A stretch of DNA of 37,239 bases from assembly GCA_947501445.1 (NCBI GenBank), contig CANMVS010000034.1:1-37239 (forward strand). Direction: 5' to 3'. The notes beneath the pieces were generated by a model, which was not told where the DNA came from, ran no database searches, and saw only the letters and a list, made by a program, of their open reading frames with translations. A program made the position numbers and the translations under genes. This DNA is from an uncultured Rhizobiaceae group bacterium (GTDB lineage Bacteria; Pseudomonadota; Alphaproteobacteria; Rhizobiales; Rhizobiaceae). Positions 8,501 through 15,323 of this stretch are shown piece by piece. Positions within the stretch are counted from its first letter, which is position 1; each line of letters opens with the position of its first letter.

Positions 8501-9893
8501 GGCTGAACGCCGATACGTGGAAGACAACATTGAGAACGTGTCCGTCTCGGATGTGCAAATTCCCGAGATCGAAGCCATGCCATTTTATATCGGTGGCTCT
8601 ACCGGGATCATCTCCAATACGATCAACACCATGCCGGGTAATTTTGACGGCGGGATTACCGTTGTTGAATACGGTGAGGGCGGAATGATTGAAAATGGTT
8701 GCTCTGGAAACTGTAAAGCTGGTGATGCATTTTACATCTCTGAATACTCGGAGGGTTATGCTGAAGTTGATGGCATTGGTTTCGTAACCGGTGAAGACAG
8801 CAACTGGCTTTCCTGGTATCTGGTCCATGACGAAGAGGATCGTCGCTTTGAATACCAGGCAGGCGCATCGCCCGGTGGTGCACAATTGCCCGGTCTGCAA
8901 ACGCAGATGCAGAATGTCTGGTATGAGACACAAGGGGTCGTGTCCGATCATATCCGTGCAGACCGGTTTGGTGGTAGCGGACTTTCCAGCACATCCAATG
9001 CTGACCTGGTCGACATAATTCCTGAAGCACCGCAGGCAGATGCCGAGCGCTACAACAGCAAGGGTATCTGGGCGAAAATTCAGGGGTCGTGGACAAATCG
9101 TGATACGGCAGTCAATACCGTTATCGGTGGTGGAACAGCCAGTTTCGATACCAGCTATGATCAGGATATCTTCAGTATCCTTGGCGGTTTCGATATGCTG
9201 CTTGGCCAAAACAGTCCGGTGCGGGTTGGTGTGTTTGGTGGTTACATCAATTCATCGGCAGATTTTAATTCCTGGGCCACATCCAGTGATGCGGACGGCG
9301 GGACAGTTGGTGCCTATGTCGACTATACCAAAGACAACTTCTATGTTGATGCAACCTTCAAGGCCGACTTCCTCAACATTGACTATTCAACCAATATCAC
9401 CGGTGTGAATGCGCAGACAGGAAGCGCTGATGTCACCAACTATGGTGTTGAAGCCAATGCCGGATATCGCTTTAACGCAACGCATGGGTTCATTGAGCCC
9501 ATCATCTCGGCAACCTATGTGCACACACAAATTGACAACTTCGCGCTTGGTGGGGTCTCCGCCGGGTTCTCGAATGCCGATAGCATTCGTGGTGGTGTTG
9601 GCGCCAGGGTTGGTACGAACAAGCGGTTCGCCAATGGTATGCAGGGTGAGTTCACACTGCTTGGTAAAGTCTGGAATGAGTTCGAAAATGCCAACCAGGT
9701 GACACTGGTTGATACGCTCGGCAACACGGCATCCTTTACCGACGGTATCAATGGTGTGTTTGGTGAAGTGGAAGGCGGCATTAACATATTCAATGCAGCC
9801 AAGAACGCTTCTGCCTTTGTATCGGGTGGTGCCGAGTTCAACAGCGACTTCACAACCTATAATGCCAAGGCCGGCTTCCGCTGGATGTGGTAA
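5550..9893 (+). CDS. autotransporter with beta-helix-like passenger and C-terminal beta-barrel
   Basis: This is a type Va secretion autotransporter of 1,447 aa. The start is GTG at 5550, with a G-rich ribosome-binding site five bases upstream. The N-terminus is long: about 31 polar residues rich in His, Ser and Asn precede a basic stretch and a hydrophobic core, with likely signal peptidase cleavage after A-Y-A (residue 66). The passenger (about 67-1,160) is Gly-, Asn- and Asp-rich. It repeats a loose unit of the form N-N-x-G-G-L-I-x-G-x-x-x-N-G-I, as expected for beta-helix rungs. From about residue 1,165 (K-G-I-W-A-K-I-Q-G-S-W) to the end is the 12-strand autotransporter barrel, closing with F-R-W-M-W and its terminal aromatic residue. 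No protease or lipase motif is evident, so adhesion or surface interaction is likely but unproven. It stands alone, facing the nitroreductase gene. Confidence 0.9.
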   Translation: MVINFLIRTSRTGADACASHKSALHSNHNQHLRRLFAGTALFGLSGGMFGVSVMGALLLVPNDAYAECSISPGEWLCSTYEVDVDKFPYQEIAITPDPPVETFNLELIGSQVTRDTPLGVSITKENTSGNAYADVTVTTRLGDESGLAPLILNESEIGRDHPALNVEVDLGNITVNHNVGKFVSSYGSGMRLATFGGDITVNNGSTVIGSGRHGVEAHGAGHVSVTNSSFNSMLGLSDGANIDDSNQTSYHNDGGLTAGLTKNGLSVSRIAGRDLEGEYAASVKISNRDSGSITGGESGVYLGRITRSQPGDRDIDFYANAVLIDNSGTGEEDDRGGLIAGFGSNGITAEIIGGNFVVMNQNTLASTQSLNRTLDELFVGERGDVDGLEGLGTWAHAQGGITGIFGNQDGISVRDIFQHDDDGQNAIGGVDINNDHGLIVGTNANGINLRAIGVDKGIPVPVHDMNISNAGGYIVAAGADDFVVHTISQARQQEGSRHGINIQYAAGDIYINNGASSAENTAGGGLIASLARDLGDVDIPGAKANSGAEGHGVHIEQTYGNVFVNNYRGLIFSGNGDAVNVEAAGLPLDIEEMMNTPGDEIYRYGAAYIGYHNEALTDTLQVISDDVPYLPPNAAGDDYYIAKNGSAIEVKNTAHVYVNTGGLAIGSGQRIDLVPDLQMANQGDGGNWNAVTRYENFRYVSHQNSGILASRNLPGFGTELGIDNFLSTTPIGFFDADENDTYINVDSIWSDVENIRNFVVNMNDAGVAHLYGYGNAADDMLVYTTNRKMTDRISMGDGPPPDDDDSPIYMMDNSGLMVGRVSLEKSHMSSIGNSGNWFTRGWNELGYHGFLHNEEGGLIQTAFTMDYAAEAKVVENEIQQEDSEQVVLVDLPEMNDYEPVWTRFNTWGYRNDGMLSMTDGETNDKVSIHFHDKWREDIPALQDAIFDVEMGDMEYPYSPGWSGNGYLGVDVDFYEGRSDVLWLLAERRYVEDNIENVSVSDVQIPEIEAMPFYIGGSTGIISNTINTMPGNFDGGITVVEYGEGGMIENGCSGNCKAGDAFYISEYSEGYAEVDGIGFVTGEDSNWLSWYLVHDEEDRRFEYQAGASPGGAQLPGLQTQMQNVWYETQGVVSDHIRADRFGGSGLSSTSNADLVDIIPEAPQADAERYNSKGIWAKIQGSWTNRDTAVNTVIGGGTASFDTSYDQDIFSILGGFDMLLGQNSPVRVGVFGGYINSSADFNSWATSSDADGGTVGAYVDYTKDNFYVDATFKADFLNIDYSTNITGVNAQTGSADVTNYGVEANAGYRFNATHGFIEPIISATYVHTQIDNFALGGVSAGFSNADSIRGGVGARVGTNKRFANGMQGEFTLLGKVWNEFENANQVTLVDTLGNTASFTDGINGVFGEVEGGINIFNAAKNASAFVSGGAEFNSDFTTYNAKAGFRWMW

Positions 9894-9931
9894 TGCCAGC
9901 ATACTGAAACGTATTTTGACTGAATATTGAG

Positions 9932-9951
9932 CCAGCCCAGCAAGGGGCTGG
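9932..9951 (+). terminator. possible hairpin terminator after the autotransporter
   Basis: CCAGCCC-N6-GGGCTGG forms a 7-bp GC-rich stem 38 bases after the stop codon. No T-run follows, so intrinsic termination is uncertain. It lies between two convergent genes. Confidence 0.35.
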
Positions 9952-10076
9952 TCATTGAACGGCTGTCATTGCCTGTCAACGATCCATTCCTGCCATCGGT
10001 AGGCAAGTATAAAGTGCCTGTCGGTCGCTCCTACACCAGACAAGAGCCGTAATAATTGTATGACAGCCTGTCTCGT

Positions 10077-11060
10077 TCAAACCAGAATTTCCCCTAATGG
10101 GCGGCGTGCCCGTATCGCTGTTTGTGCTCCAGCAGGGCGTCGCCCGATGCGAAAAGCGGAAACAATGCGTCGATCCGGTCCGATACCAGCCCGCTCGGCA
10201 AGCAACTTTGCTGCATCGCCATCATCGGCCAGAGCGGCCAGAACGGCGGCAGCAAACCCGGCCGCTTCAATGCGCAGCCAGAGGCGGTAAAAATGCCTGC
10301 CGCTTTCAAAGGCGGTTTCAGTTACCGGGCGATGGAAAACTACCAGTCCGGCGGCAGATGTCGTCTTTTTTGTTTCTGCCAATAACTTCGGTGCAAGTGA
10401 CAGACGGTCAAGCAGACCGAAGGCCGGCCCCATGATGATGCCGGCAGCAAAGGCTTCGGCTGCATTGAGATGCATGGCTGATGCGTTCAATCCATCAAGG
10501 GCCCACCGTTCATGCCTGTGCGACAGTCGCATCCAGGAAAGCAATTCAGAGCGAAAGGCACCATTTCGCATGAAACCAAAACTTGCCGCATCCACAAGAG
10601 GCGCAAGCGCGTGCACGTCATCCGCATCACAAAGAACGCTGGTATCATCAGTGACAAGCGATCGGGCATTTTGCCGATCCTTCTGTGATGGCGTTTCAAA
10701 AGTACCGCGCCAGGATTGCCGTTTTGAAACATAATCGGCAAGTGGGTCTGTGCCAACGGCTGCCGCGAAACCATAGCGGGCAATCGGTCGCAAAGTTGTC
10801 CCTGCCTGCGGCAGGGAGCTGTTCTCCTCAACTACAGACATCCCATTTTGAGACGCCGCCAGCGCCAGGCCTTCAACAGAAGCGCCAAGGCTCATTGCCG
10901 CATCGCTGCCCTGCGGGTCGGCCGCATCCAGATGCGTTGAAAGATCGTCAAACAGCACAAGACTTTCATCTTCAATACGCCAGCGTGCAGGCTGTACATT
11001 ATGAACGCTTGGTGCAAGGGATGCCTGTTTGATCAGTGACAGGATTTCATCGTGTGTCAC
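10077..11060 (-). CDS. Acg-type nitroreductase family FMN-binding oxidoreductase
   Basis: This is a 327-aa flavoprotein-like member of the nitroreductase superfamily, of the tandem-domain Acg type. The N-terminus I-K-Q-A-S-L-A-P-S-V-H-N-V-Q-P-A-R-W is the FMN phosphate-binding helix and loop of the family. A second conserved segment, Y-V-S-K-R-Q-S-W-R-G-T-F near residue 150, marks the second domain. It is the last gene of a five-gene coupled minus-strand operon: its GTG start overlaps the preceding acetyltransferase stop (GTGA, 4 nt). In the best-known E1/nitroreductase partnerships (azole formation in modified peptides) the flavoprotein oxidises a product of the adenylating enzyme; whether that holds here is inference. 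The role of Acg proteins themselves is poorly known, and some members are thought to sequester FMN rather than catalyse. Confidence 0.8.
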   Translation of the reverse strand: MTHDEILSLIKQASLAPSVHNVQPARWRIEDESLVLFDDLSTHLDAADPQGSDAAMSLGASVEGLALAASQNGMSVVEENSSLPQAGTTLRPIARYGFAAAVGTDPLADYVSKRQSWRGTFETPSQKDRQNARSLVTDDTSVLCDADDVHALAPLVDAASFGFMRNGAFRSELLSWMRLSHRHERWALDGLNASAMHLNAAEAFAAGIIMGPAFGLLDRLSLAPKLLAETKKTTSAAGLVVFHRPVTETAFESGRHFYRLWLRIEAAGFAAAVLAALADDGDAAKLLAERAGIGPDRRIVSAFRIGRRPAGAQTAIRARRPLGEILV

Positions 11061-12184
11061 GTCAACGCCTTTCGGAAAAGATGAAGATGCTGCAACGGCC
11101 TGCCACCCAGGCGCTCCATCTGTCTGAGACTGGCCACATTCTCATCGGCGATCCAGGTTACGCCCAATTTTTCATATCCAGCGTTCTTCAGGCAAGCAAT
11201 GGTTCGTGCCAGCATGGTGCCCATTATGCCACGTCCGTGCTGCTGCTGAATGACTGAATAAAATATGATCACCGCGCGTTTGCGGTTTAGGCGGTAGCGC
11301 AAAAAATGATAGGGTGTCAGCAACCCAATGCGTGATCGTGTTGCTTTCAAGAATCCATTCAGATCAGGAATGCAAATCACCACACCAACCGGCTGGCCCT
11401 CATGGTGCAGCACAGATGACAGCCGGGGATCAAGGATTGTCATCATCTCGCCTGCCTGAAACTGGAACTCCTGCGCCGTAAGCGGCACAAACATCGGGTT
11501 TTCAGCAAAGCCGTCATTCAGAACAAGCCGTCCTTCTTCCATACGCGCGGCAAAGTCCTTCGATTTTATTTCTGCAAATGTGTAGCCCGCATTGTCTGCC
11601 AGTTTCCTTGTCTGAGCTGCTGTATTTGTCAGATCCACCTCAAAAGTCGACATCGGAAAAAAGCGCTCAAATCCGTTTTGTTCCAGCAATGCCGGAATAT
11701 GCGGTGGATTGACGATCATGTCGGTGTAACCGACGGTCTCAAACCCACCGGTTTGCACGCCCATTTGCTGCATTGCCGTCAGATTGAAATTGCCGGCAAG
11801 CTCATTGAATTTTTTCTCTTTTGCCCAGTCCTGAGCCGCTGACAGCAGCAAATCAGCAGCCTGCGGATCATCGGCACAATCGAAGAAACCAAAGCTGGCC
11901 CTATTGGTATCATGCGCTCGATTGGAGGCATGATGTACATGAACAACAATCCGGCCAATGGGCCGCCCATCGCGCATGGCAGTGAAATAGGTAAAATCGG
12001 CATTGCTGGTGAACAGCGGATTTTGCTGCGCATCCAGCATCCGCCTGAGATCACTTTTCATTGGTGATACATAGGCTTGGGGCGATACATAGGCTTGAGG
12101 CGATACGTAAGCCTGGCCATCATCGTAGGCATTAAATGGCGCCTTGAAGAATGCTTCAAAGTTGCGTTCCTCAAGGGTAATCAT
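11057..12184 (-). CDS. GNAT family N-acyltransferase with N-terminal hexapeptide repeat
   Basis: This is a 375-aa acyltransferase. The C-terminal GNAT domain shows the acyl-CoA pyrophosphate loop as Q-Q-Q-H-G-R-G-I-M-G-T-M-L, followed by L-G-V-T-W-I-A-D-E-N-V-A-S-L-R-Q-M-E-R-L-G-G, the usual end of the fold. The N-terminal half (about 40-200) looks like a further, degenerate GNAT-like domain. Residues about 24-41 are three tandem copies of Q-A-Y-V-S-P, encoded by an 18-bp DNA repeat. ATG at 12184 overlaps the upstream membrane-protein stop (ATGA), and the 3' end overlaps the nitroreductase by 4 nt, so it is translated as part of the five-gene unit. The acceptor is unknown; an amino-acid-derived metabolite or peptide handled by the adjacent E1-like protein is a reasonable guess. 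Confidence 0.75.
   Translation of the reverse strand: MITLEERNFEAFFKAPFNAYDDGQAYVSPQAYVSPQAYVSPMKSDLRRMLDAQQNPLFTSNADFTYFTAMRDGRPIGRIVVHVHHASNRAHDTNRASFGFFDCADDPQAADLLLSAAQDWAKEKKFNELAGNFNLTAMQQMGVQTGGFETVGYTDMIVNPPHIPALLEQNGFERFFPMSTFEVDLTNTAAQTRKLADNAGYTFAEIKSKDFAARMEEGRLVLNDGFAENPMFVPLTAQEFQFQAGEMMTILDPRLSSVLHHEGQPVGVVICIPDLNGFLKATRSRIGLLTPYHFLRYRLNRKRAVIIFYSVIQQQHGRGIMGTMLARTIACLKNAGYEKLGVTWIADENVASLRQMERLGGRPLQHLHLFRKALT
12063..12116 (-). repeat. 18-bp in-frame tandem repeat, three units
   Basis: Plus-strand units are ggtgatacataggcttgg (12063-12080), ggcgatacataggcttga (12081-12098) and ggcgatacgtaagcctgg (12099-12116). On the minus strand each encodes Q-A-Y-V-S-P within the acetyltransferase. 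Units 1 and 2 differ at two positions; unit 3, the 5'-most in the gene, is more diverged. The multiple-of-three length keeps the frame whatever the copy number. Confidence 0.9.
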
Positions 12185-13377
12185 GAGACAGCCCTTTGCT
12201 GTGAAAGCAGATATGCAACACGCTGCACAGCGCGCAATTCAATTTCCGCACCGGGCGATGCTGCCAATGTCGGCATATTAAGCGCGACGACAACAAACGG
12301 GTTTTCGGAAACGAGCATGACGTGCGTCGCATCATATTTTTCGAAAAACCAACCAAGCTGTTCATTGTGGCTGTGTGCGTTCTTCATATCCAACTCTGAG
12401 CGCTTGCGAATGGGGTCATGGGTAAAACAGGCACGAAAGGATGCATCAAAATCCCCAAGCGCGGCCGTATCGAGAATGAGCGCGCCCTCGACCAGGGCAT
12501 GCCGTTGAAGCCCTTGCAAAAAGACGGCTGGCGAATCCGTCGTGGACCGGGCGATGTAGCGCAAAAGACTGTCGCGTTCCGCATCTCTCTGGGTTGTTTT
12601 CGCCTCATTGTAGATGGAGGCAAGTATACTGAATGCCATTATGATGGCGGTTGCCTGTATCGCGGTGCGGATATCAAACCCCGCCAGCCATGCCACCGAC
12701 ACACCGGCAGCCACGGCACTGACGAATAGCATCAGGAACGAGCGGGCAATCTCCTGATGGCTCAGGTTGCCGCGCCCCAGACTGACCGCCAGCCAGCAAA
12801 GAAACAGAACCGCAATCCCCGACAACCGCACCGGTGTATCGAAGGGATCAGTGCGGTAGTCGCTTATCGCAAAGGGCAAAATCAGGACAAGGGACAATCC
12901 AATTCTGCCAACGGTTCTGTTTTGCGCAACGGAAAGGCTGTCCCGGTCCCGTGTCAGTACCAACACACCGATGGACATAAACATGAAACTTTGCAGCAGC
13001 AGTAAAGCGTAAATCCTTGCCGGGTCCGCAAACTGCGGGGAAAGAAATGCCAGAACAAAAAACACCAGCGCCCCACCCGCTGCGATCAACTTCAAAAAAC
13101 GGGGCGCATGGCGCAACAACAGACCTTCAGACAGGATCAAGGCAGCAAGCGGGATCATGCCCGCCGCGATGATGGTAATCGTATCAAAAAGGCTGATACC
13201 TGATACCCACCACAAAAGCCTTGCAAGCATCATTGTACAGATGACATCGATACCGAACAAAAAACGCCTGTCGATTGAAGACCCGGCCTCGCCGCGTTTG
13301 ATTGTTCCACGCAAGATCAACAGGCCTGCCACAGCCGTCAGGGAAACCAGTGTATCGGCGACAATGGCCTGCTGCAT
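12181..13377 (-). CDS. polytopic inner-membrane protein with cytoplasmic C-terminal domain, function unknown
   Basis: I do not recognise a named family for this 398-aa protein. Roughly nine hydrophobic segments are visible between residues 4 and 255, for example L-S-L-T-A-V-A-G-L-L-I-L and F-L-M-L-F-V-S-A-V-A-A-G-V. They are followed by a soluble tail of about 140 residues. The tail starts with a helix (D-S-L-L-R-Y-I-A) and contains G-A-L-I-L-D and V-A-L-N-M-P-T-L before a final helix, a layout reminiscent of a GAF-like sensory domain; this resemblance is by eye only. Its ATG shares one base with the stop of the E1-like gene (TAATG), and its 3' end overlaps the next gene by 4 nt. It may localise the pathway at the membrane, sense its product or transport it. 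Confidence 0.7.
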   Translation of the reverse strand: MQQAIVADTLVSLTAVAGLLILRGTIKRGEAGSSIDRRFLFGIDVICTMMLARLLWWVSGISLFDTITIIAAGMIPLAALILSEGLLLRHAPRFLKLIAAGGALVFFVLAFLSPQFADPARIYALLLLQSFMFMSIGVLVLTRDRDSLSVAQNRTVGRIGLSLVLILPFAISDYRTDPFDTPVRLSGIAVLFLCWLAVSLGRGNLSHQEIARSFLMLFVSAVAAGVSVAWLAGFDIRTAIQATAIIMAFSILASIYNEAKTTQRDAERDSLLRYIARSTTDSPAVFLQGLQRHALVEGALILDTAALGDFDASFRACFTHDPIRKRSELDMKNAHSHNEQLGWFFEKYDATHVMLVSENPFVVVALNMPTLAASPGAEIELRAVQRVAYLLSQQRAVS

Positions 13378-14258
13378 TATTGCCCCGCCATCTTTTTACC
13401 CAGGAACCGGCGAACAATGGGTCTGAGTACGGCCGCAATCAGCCCATTTCTGGGGCGCTCGACGCGGCCGGCATAGGGATTGAAAAACCAGCCCCGGCAG
13501 TCAGCACCAGGCTTTCGACCCAAAATGGCATTGATGACCTCATAGGCCATCAGATTGCCTGTCGTCAGAACCATGGGCGCGAATGACATGCGGCTGCGGG
13601 TACCTGCTGCCACTTCACCCGCCAGATCCAGATCAATGTAGTGGCGTGAGGTTGAATGCAGCACAACATATTCAGCTTCACGCAGAAATGCCTCATTGCG
13701 CTGTTCATCACTCAATGCATTCCATGGTGTCGAAAGGGTTGGATAACCAAGGCGATACTCAGGCGCATTGTCGCCGGGCTGGGTTACAAATATCGATGGT
13801 AACGGCGATGCATAGGCATCAATCACCGCCTTGCCATGTTGTTTTGCTGTTCGATATAACAGCAAAGACGCGCCAAGGTCATCCGTGCCATTCACCACAA
13901 TGGCGCTATTTCCCACCGCCCGCTCCACATGCTCAGGCCAGTCCTCACCATGGATCGTGATATTCATTTCAGGATTGATTGTCAGGCAAATTTTACCCGT
14001 TGCCTCGGCTTTGTGCTGATCTAGCGTATGTTGAAACGCGAATGCCTGACGATTAAGATTTGAAACTTCAAACTCATCTATGTCAGCCAATATCAGATTG
14101 CCGACGCCAGCCCGTGCCAGTGCAAATACGCAAGCCCCGCCCATACCGCCGGTGCCGCAAATAAATACCGTAGCGTTGCGCAGCGTATTTTGCTCATCAG
14201 TCGTCACAAACCCGATATTGCGGGTTGTAAATTCGGCGTAGGAAAATGCGGTACTCAT
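13377..14258 (-). CDS. ThiF/MoeB/HesA-type (E1-like) adenylyltransferase
   Basis: This is a 293-aa E1-like enzyme predicted to adenylate a carboxylate. I chose ATG at 14258 because it overlaps the preceding stop as ATGA. The nucleotide-binding core is visible: G-T-G-G-M-G-G at 35-41, D59 (L-A-D-I-D), N69-R70-Q71, K83 and the T-D-D acid pair at 126-127, which match the ATP-binding and catalytic positions of MoeB/ThiF. Unlike MoeB and ThiF it has no CxxC pairs, so the structural zinc site is absent. Cysteines are few (in F-I-C-G, G-A-C-V, K-I-C-L and A-D-C-R), and no obvious thioester cysteine can be assigned. No ubiquitin-like/ThiS-like partner is encoded nearby, so the substrate may be a small molecule or peptide. 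It is the second gene of the five-gene unit. Confidence 0.85.
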   Translation of the reverse strand: MSTAFSYAEFTTRNIGFVTTDEQNTLRNATVFICGTGGMGGACVFALARAGVGNLILADIDEFEVSNLNRQAFAFQHTLDQHKAEATGKICLTINPEMNITIHGEDWPEHVERAVGNSAIVVNGTDDLGASLLLYRTAKQHGKAVIDAYASPLPSIFVTQPGDNAPEYRLGYPTLSTPWNALSDEQRNEAFLREAEYVVLHSTSRHYIDLDLAGEVAAGTRSRMSFAPMVLTTGNLMAYEVINAILGRKPGADCRGWFFNPYAGRVERPRNGLIAAVLRPIVRRFLGKKMAGQ

Positions 14259-15205
14259 TTTGTTCTTGGCCTTAATATGTTCCACTGCTTTGAGCTGTCG
14301 AACCAATGGACAATGGGCAGGATGATGCGCTGCAGGCTAGCAAAACCGGCGGCAATGAACAGGCCACCCAAAGATGCGGTCGGCACGCTGCTTTGAAGGT
14401 ATTTTCGCATGGCCTGCAAATCAATCCTGCCAAGCTGCAGGACATCATCACCACGGCCATAATCCAGTTGTTCCCGGCAAAAATCATTATAGATTTCATT
14501 GCGATGCTTGGGCGCCACCTCAAAAGTCTTCTTCAGGTCATCCGAGCCGCCCGTATAGGCATTGGTAATGACAAACCGATCTTCATCAAACTCCGCATCT
14601 GCACCGACGCCAAAAACATGGCGATGATTGCTGACAATCTCACGGGCGATGAGAAGATGTCTGAGCGAGCGGTTCTGCGCTTTTTGCGGTGCCGGATAAA
14701 CTTGCGAGAATGTCTCACTGACCATGCCGATGATGGCCGGTACCTGCGTTACATTTGAAATCCACATTGGTCGAAGCTGATTGCGCAGAAACAGCAATAT
14801 GCAGGTCAGACCGTAAAGTACCCAGGACAGGCCACGTGACTGTTCATTCGGGTCAACCATCACCAACCCAAGATGCAGAACCTGCACGGGCTGGTCGCCA
14901 AGTTCCATATCCATGATTGCCAGTGCATTGAAGGCAATGGGTCTGCCATCTTCCTTCCGCCGCACAAGGGTAATGACTGTATTTTTCAAACGTTCCGGAT
15001 CGCCGGAAAACACCCCGTAGGTCAGTCCACCTCTGGGCAAGGTGTGCGCAGCGACCTCCACGAGATCTGCGCTAAGCGCTATCAGTTCGTCACCTGACAT
15101 CCAAAGGCCGGGGCGCTCGACAATACGCGTTTCCACGCCTTTGACTGCGTTCACATAAATATCCATCTGTCTGCGCAGCATCATCTTGGCAAATATGTTG
15201 AGCAA
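14255..15205 (-). CDS. GNAT-like acyltransferase, first gene of the ThiF/GNAT/nitroreductase operon
   Basis: This protein of up to 316 aa has a GNAT-like core. The segment V-L-H-L-G-L-V-M-V-D-P-N-E-Q-S-R-G-L-S-W-V-L-Y-G (about residues 122-146) resembles strand 4 and the acyl-CoA loop of GNAT enzymes, with Q-S-R-G-L-S replacing the stricter Q/R-x-x-G-x-G/A. The C-terminal ~40 residues contain a hydrophobic segment (L-G-G-L-F-I-A-A-G-F-A) that could be a membrane or lipid contact. The longest frame starts with TTG at 15205; ATGs at 15184, 15181 and 15166 are alternatives, and none has a clear ribosome-binding site. The TGA overlaps the E1-like start by 4 nt. The specific donor and acceptor are unknown. 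Confidence 0.6.
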   Translation of the reverse strand: MLNIFAKMMLRRQMDIYVNAVKGVETRIVERPGLWMSGDELIALSADLVEVAAHTLPRGGLTYGVFSGDPERLKNTVITLVRRKEDGRPIAFNALAIMDMELGDQPVQVLHLGLVMVDPNEQSRGLSWVLYGLTCILLFLRNQLRPMWISNVTQVPAIIGMVSETFSQVYPAPQKAQNRSLRHLLIAREIVSNHRHVFGVGADAEFDEDRFVITNAYTGGSDDLKKTFEVAPKHRNEIYNDFCREQLDYGRGDDVLQLGRIDLQAMRKYLQSSVPTASLGGLFIAAGFASLQRIILPIVHWFDSSKQWNILRPRTK

Positions 15206-15323
15206 TTTTGCACCCGCAACAAATAATTGATTTGGAACACCTACATGCGTTCATGTTTATTTTATGTGAATTGTTGAAGTCCAGTCATTTGACGATCCGC
15301 CATCTTGCCAGGAGTTACCGGTT

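Noticed and set aside
6453-9902. Several long open frames antisense to the autotransporter
   Set aside because: They mirror the low-stop, Gly/Asn/Asp-rich coding of the autotransporter and show no domain of their own.
10077-15205. Idea that the E1/GNAT/nitroreductase operon is a bacterial ubiquitin-like conjugation or defence system
   Set aside because: There is no ubiquitin-like, E2-like, JAB-peptidase or nucleotidyltransferase/effector gene in or next to it.
10077-15205. Idea that it is a thiazole/oxazole-modified peptide cluster
   Set aside because: No YcaO protein or short Cys/Ser/Thr-rich precursor peptide frame is visible within or around the operon.
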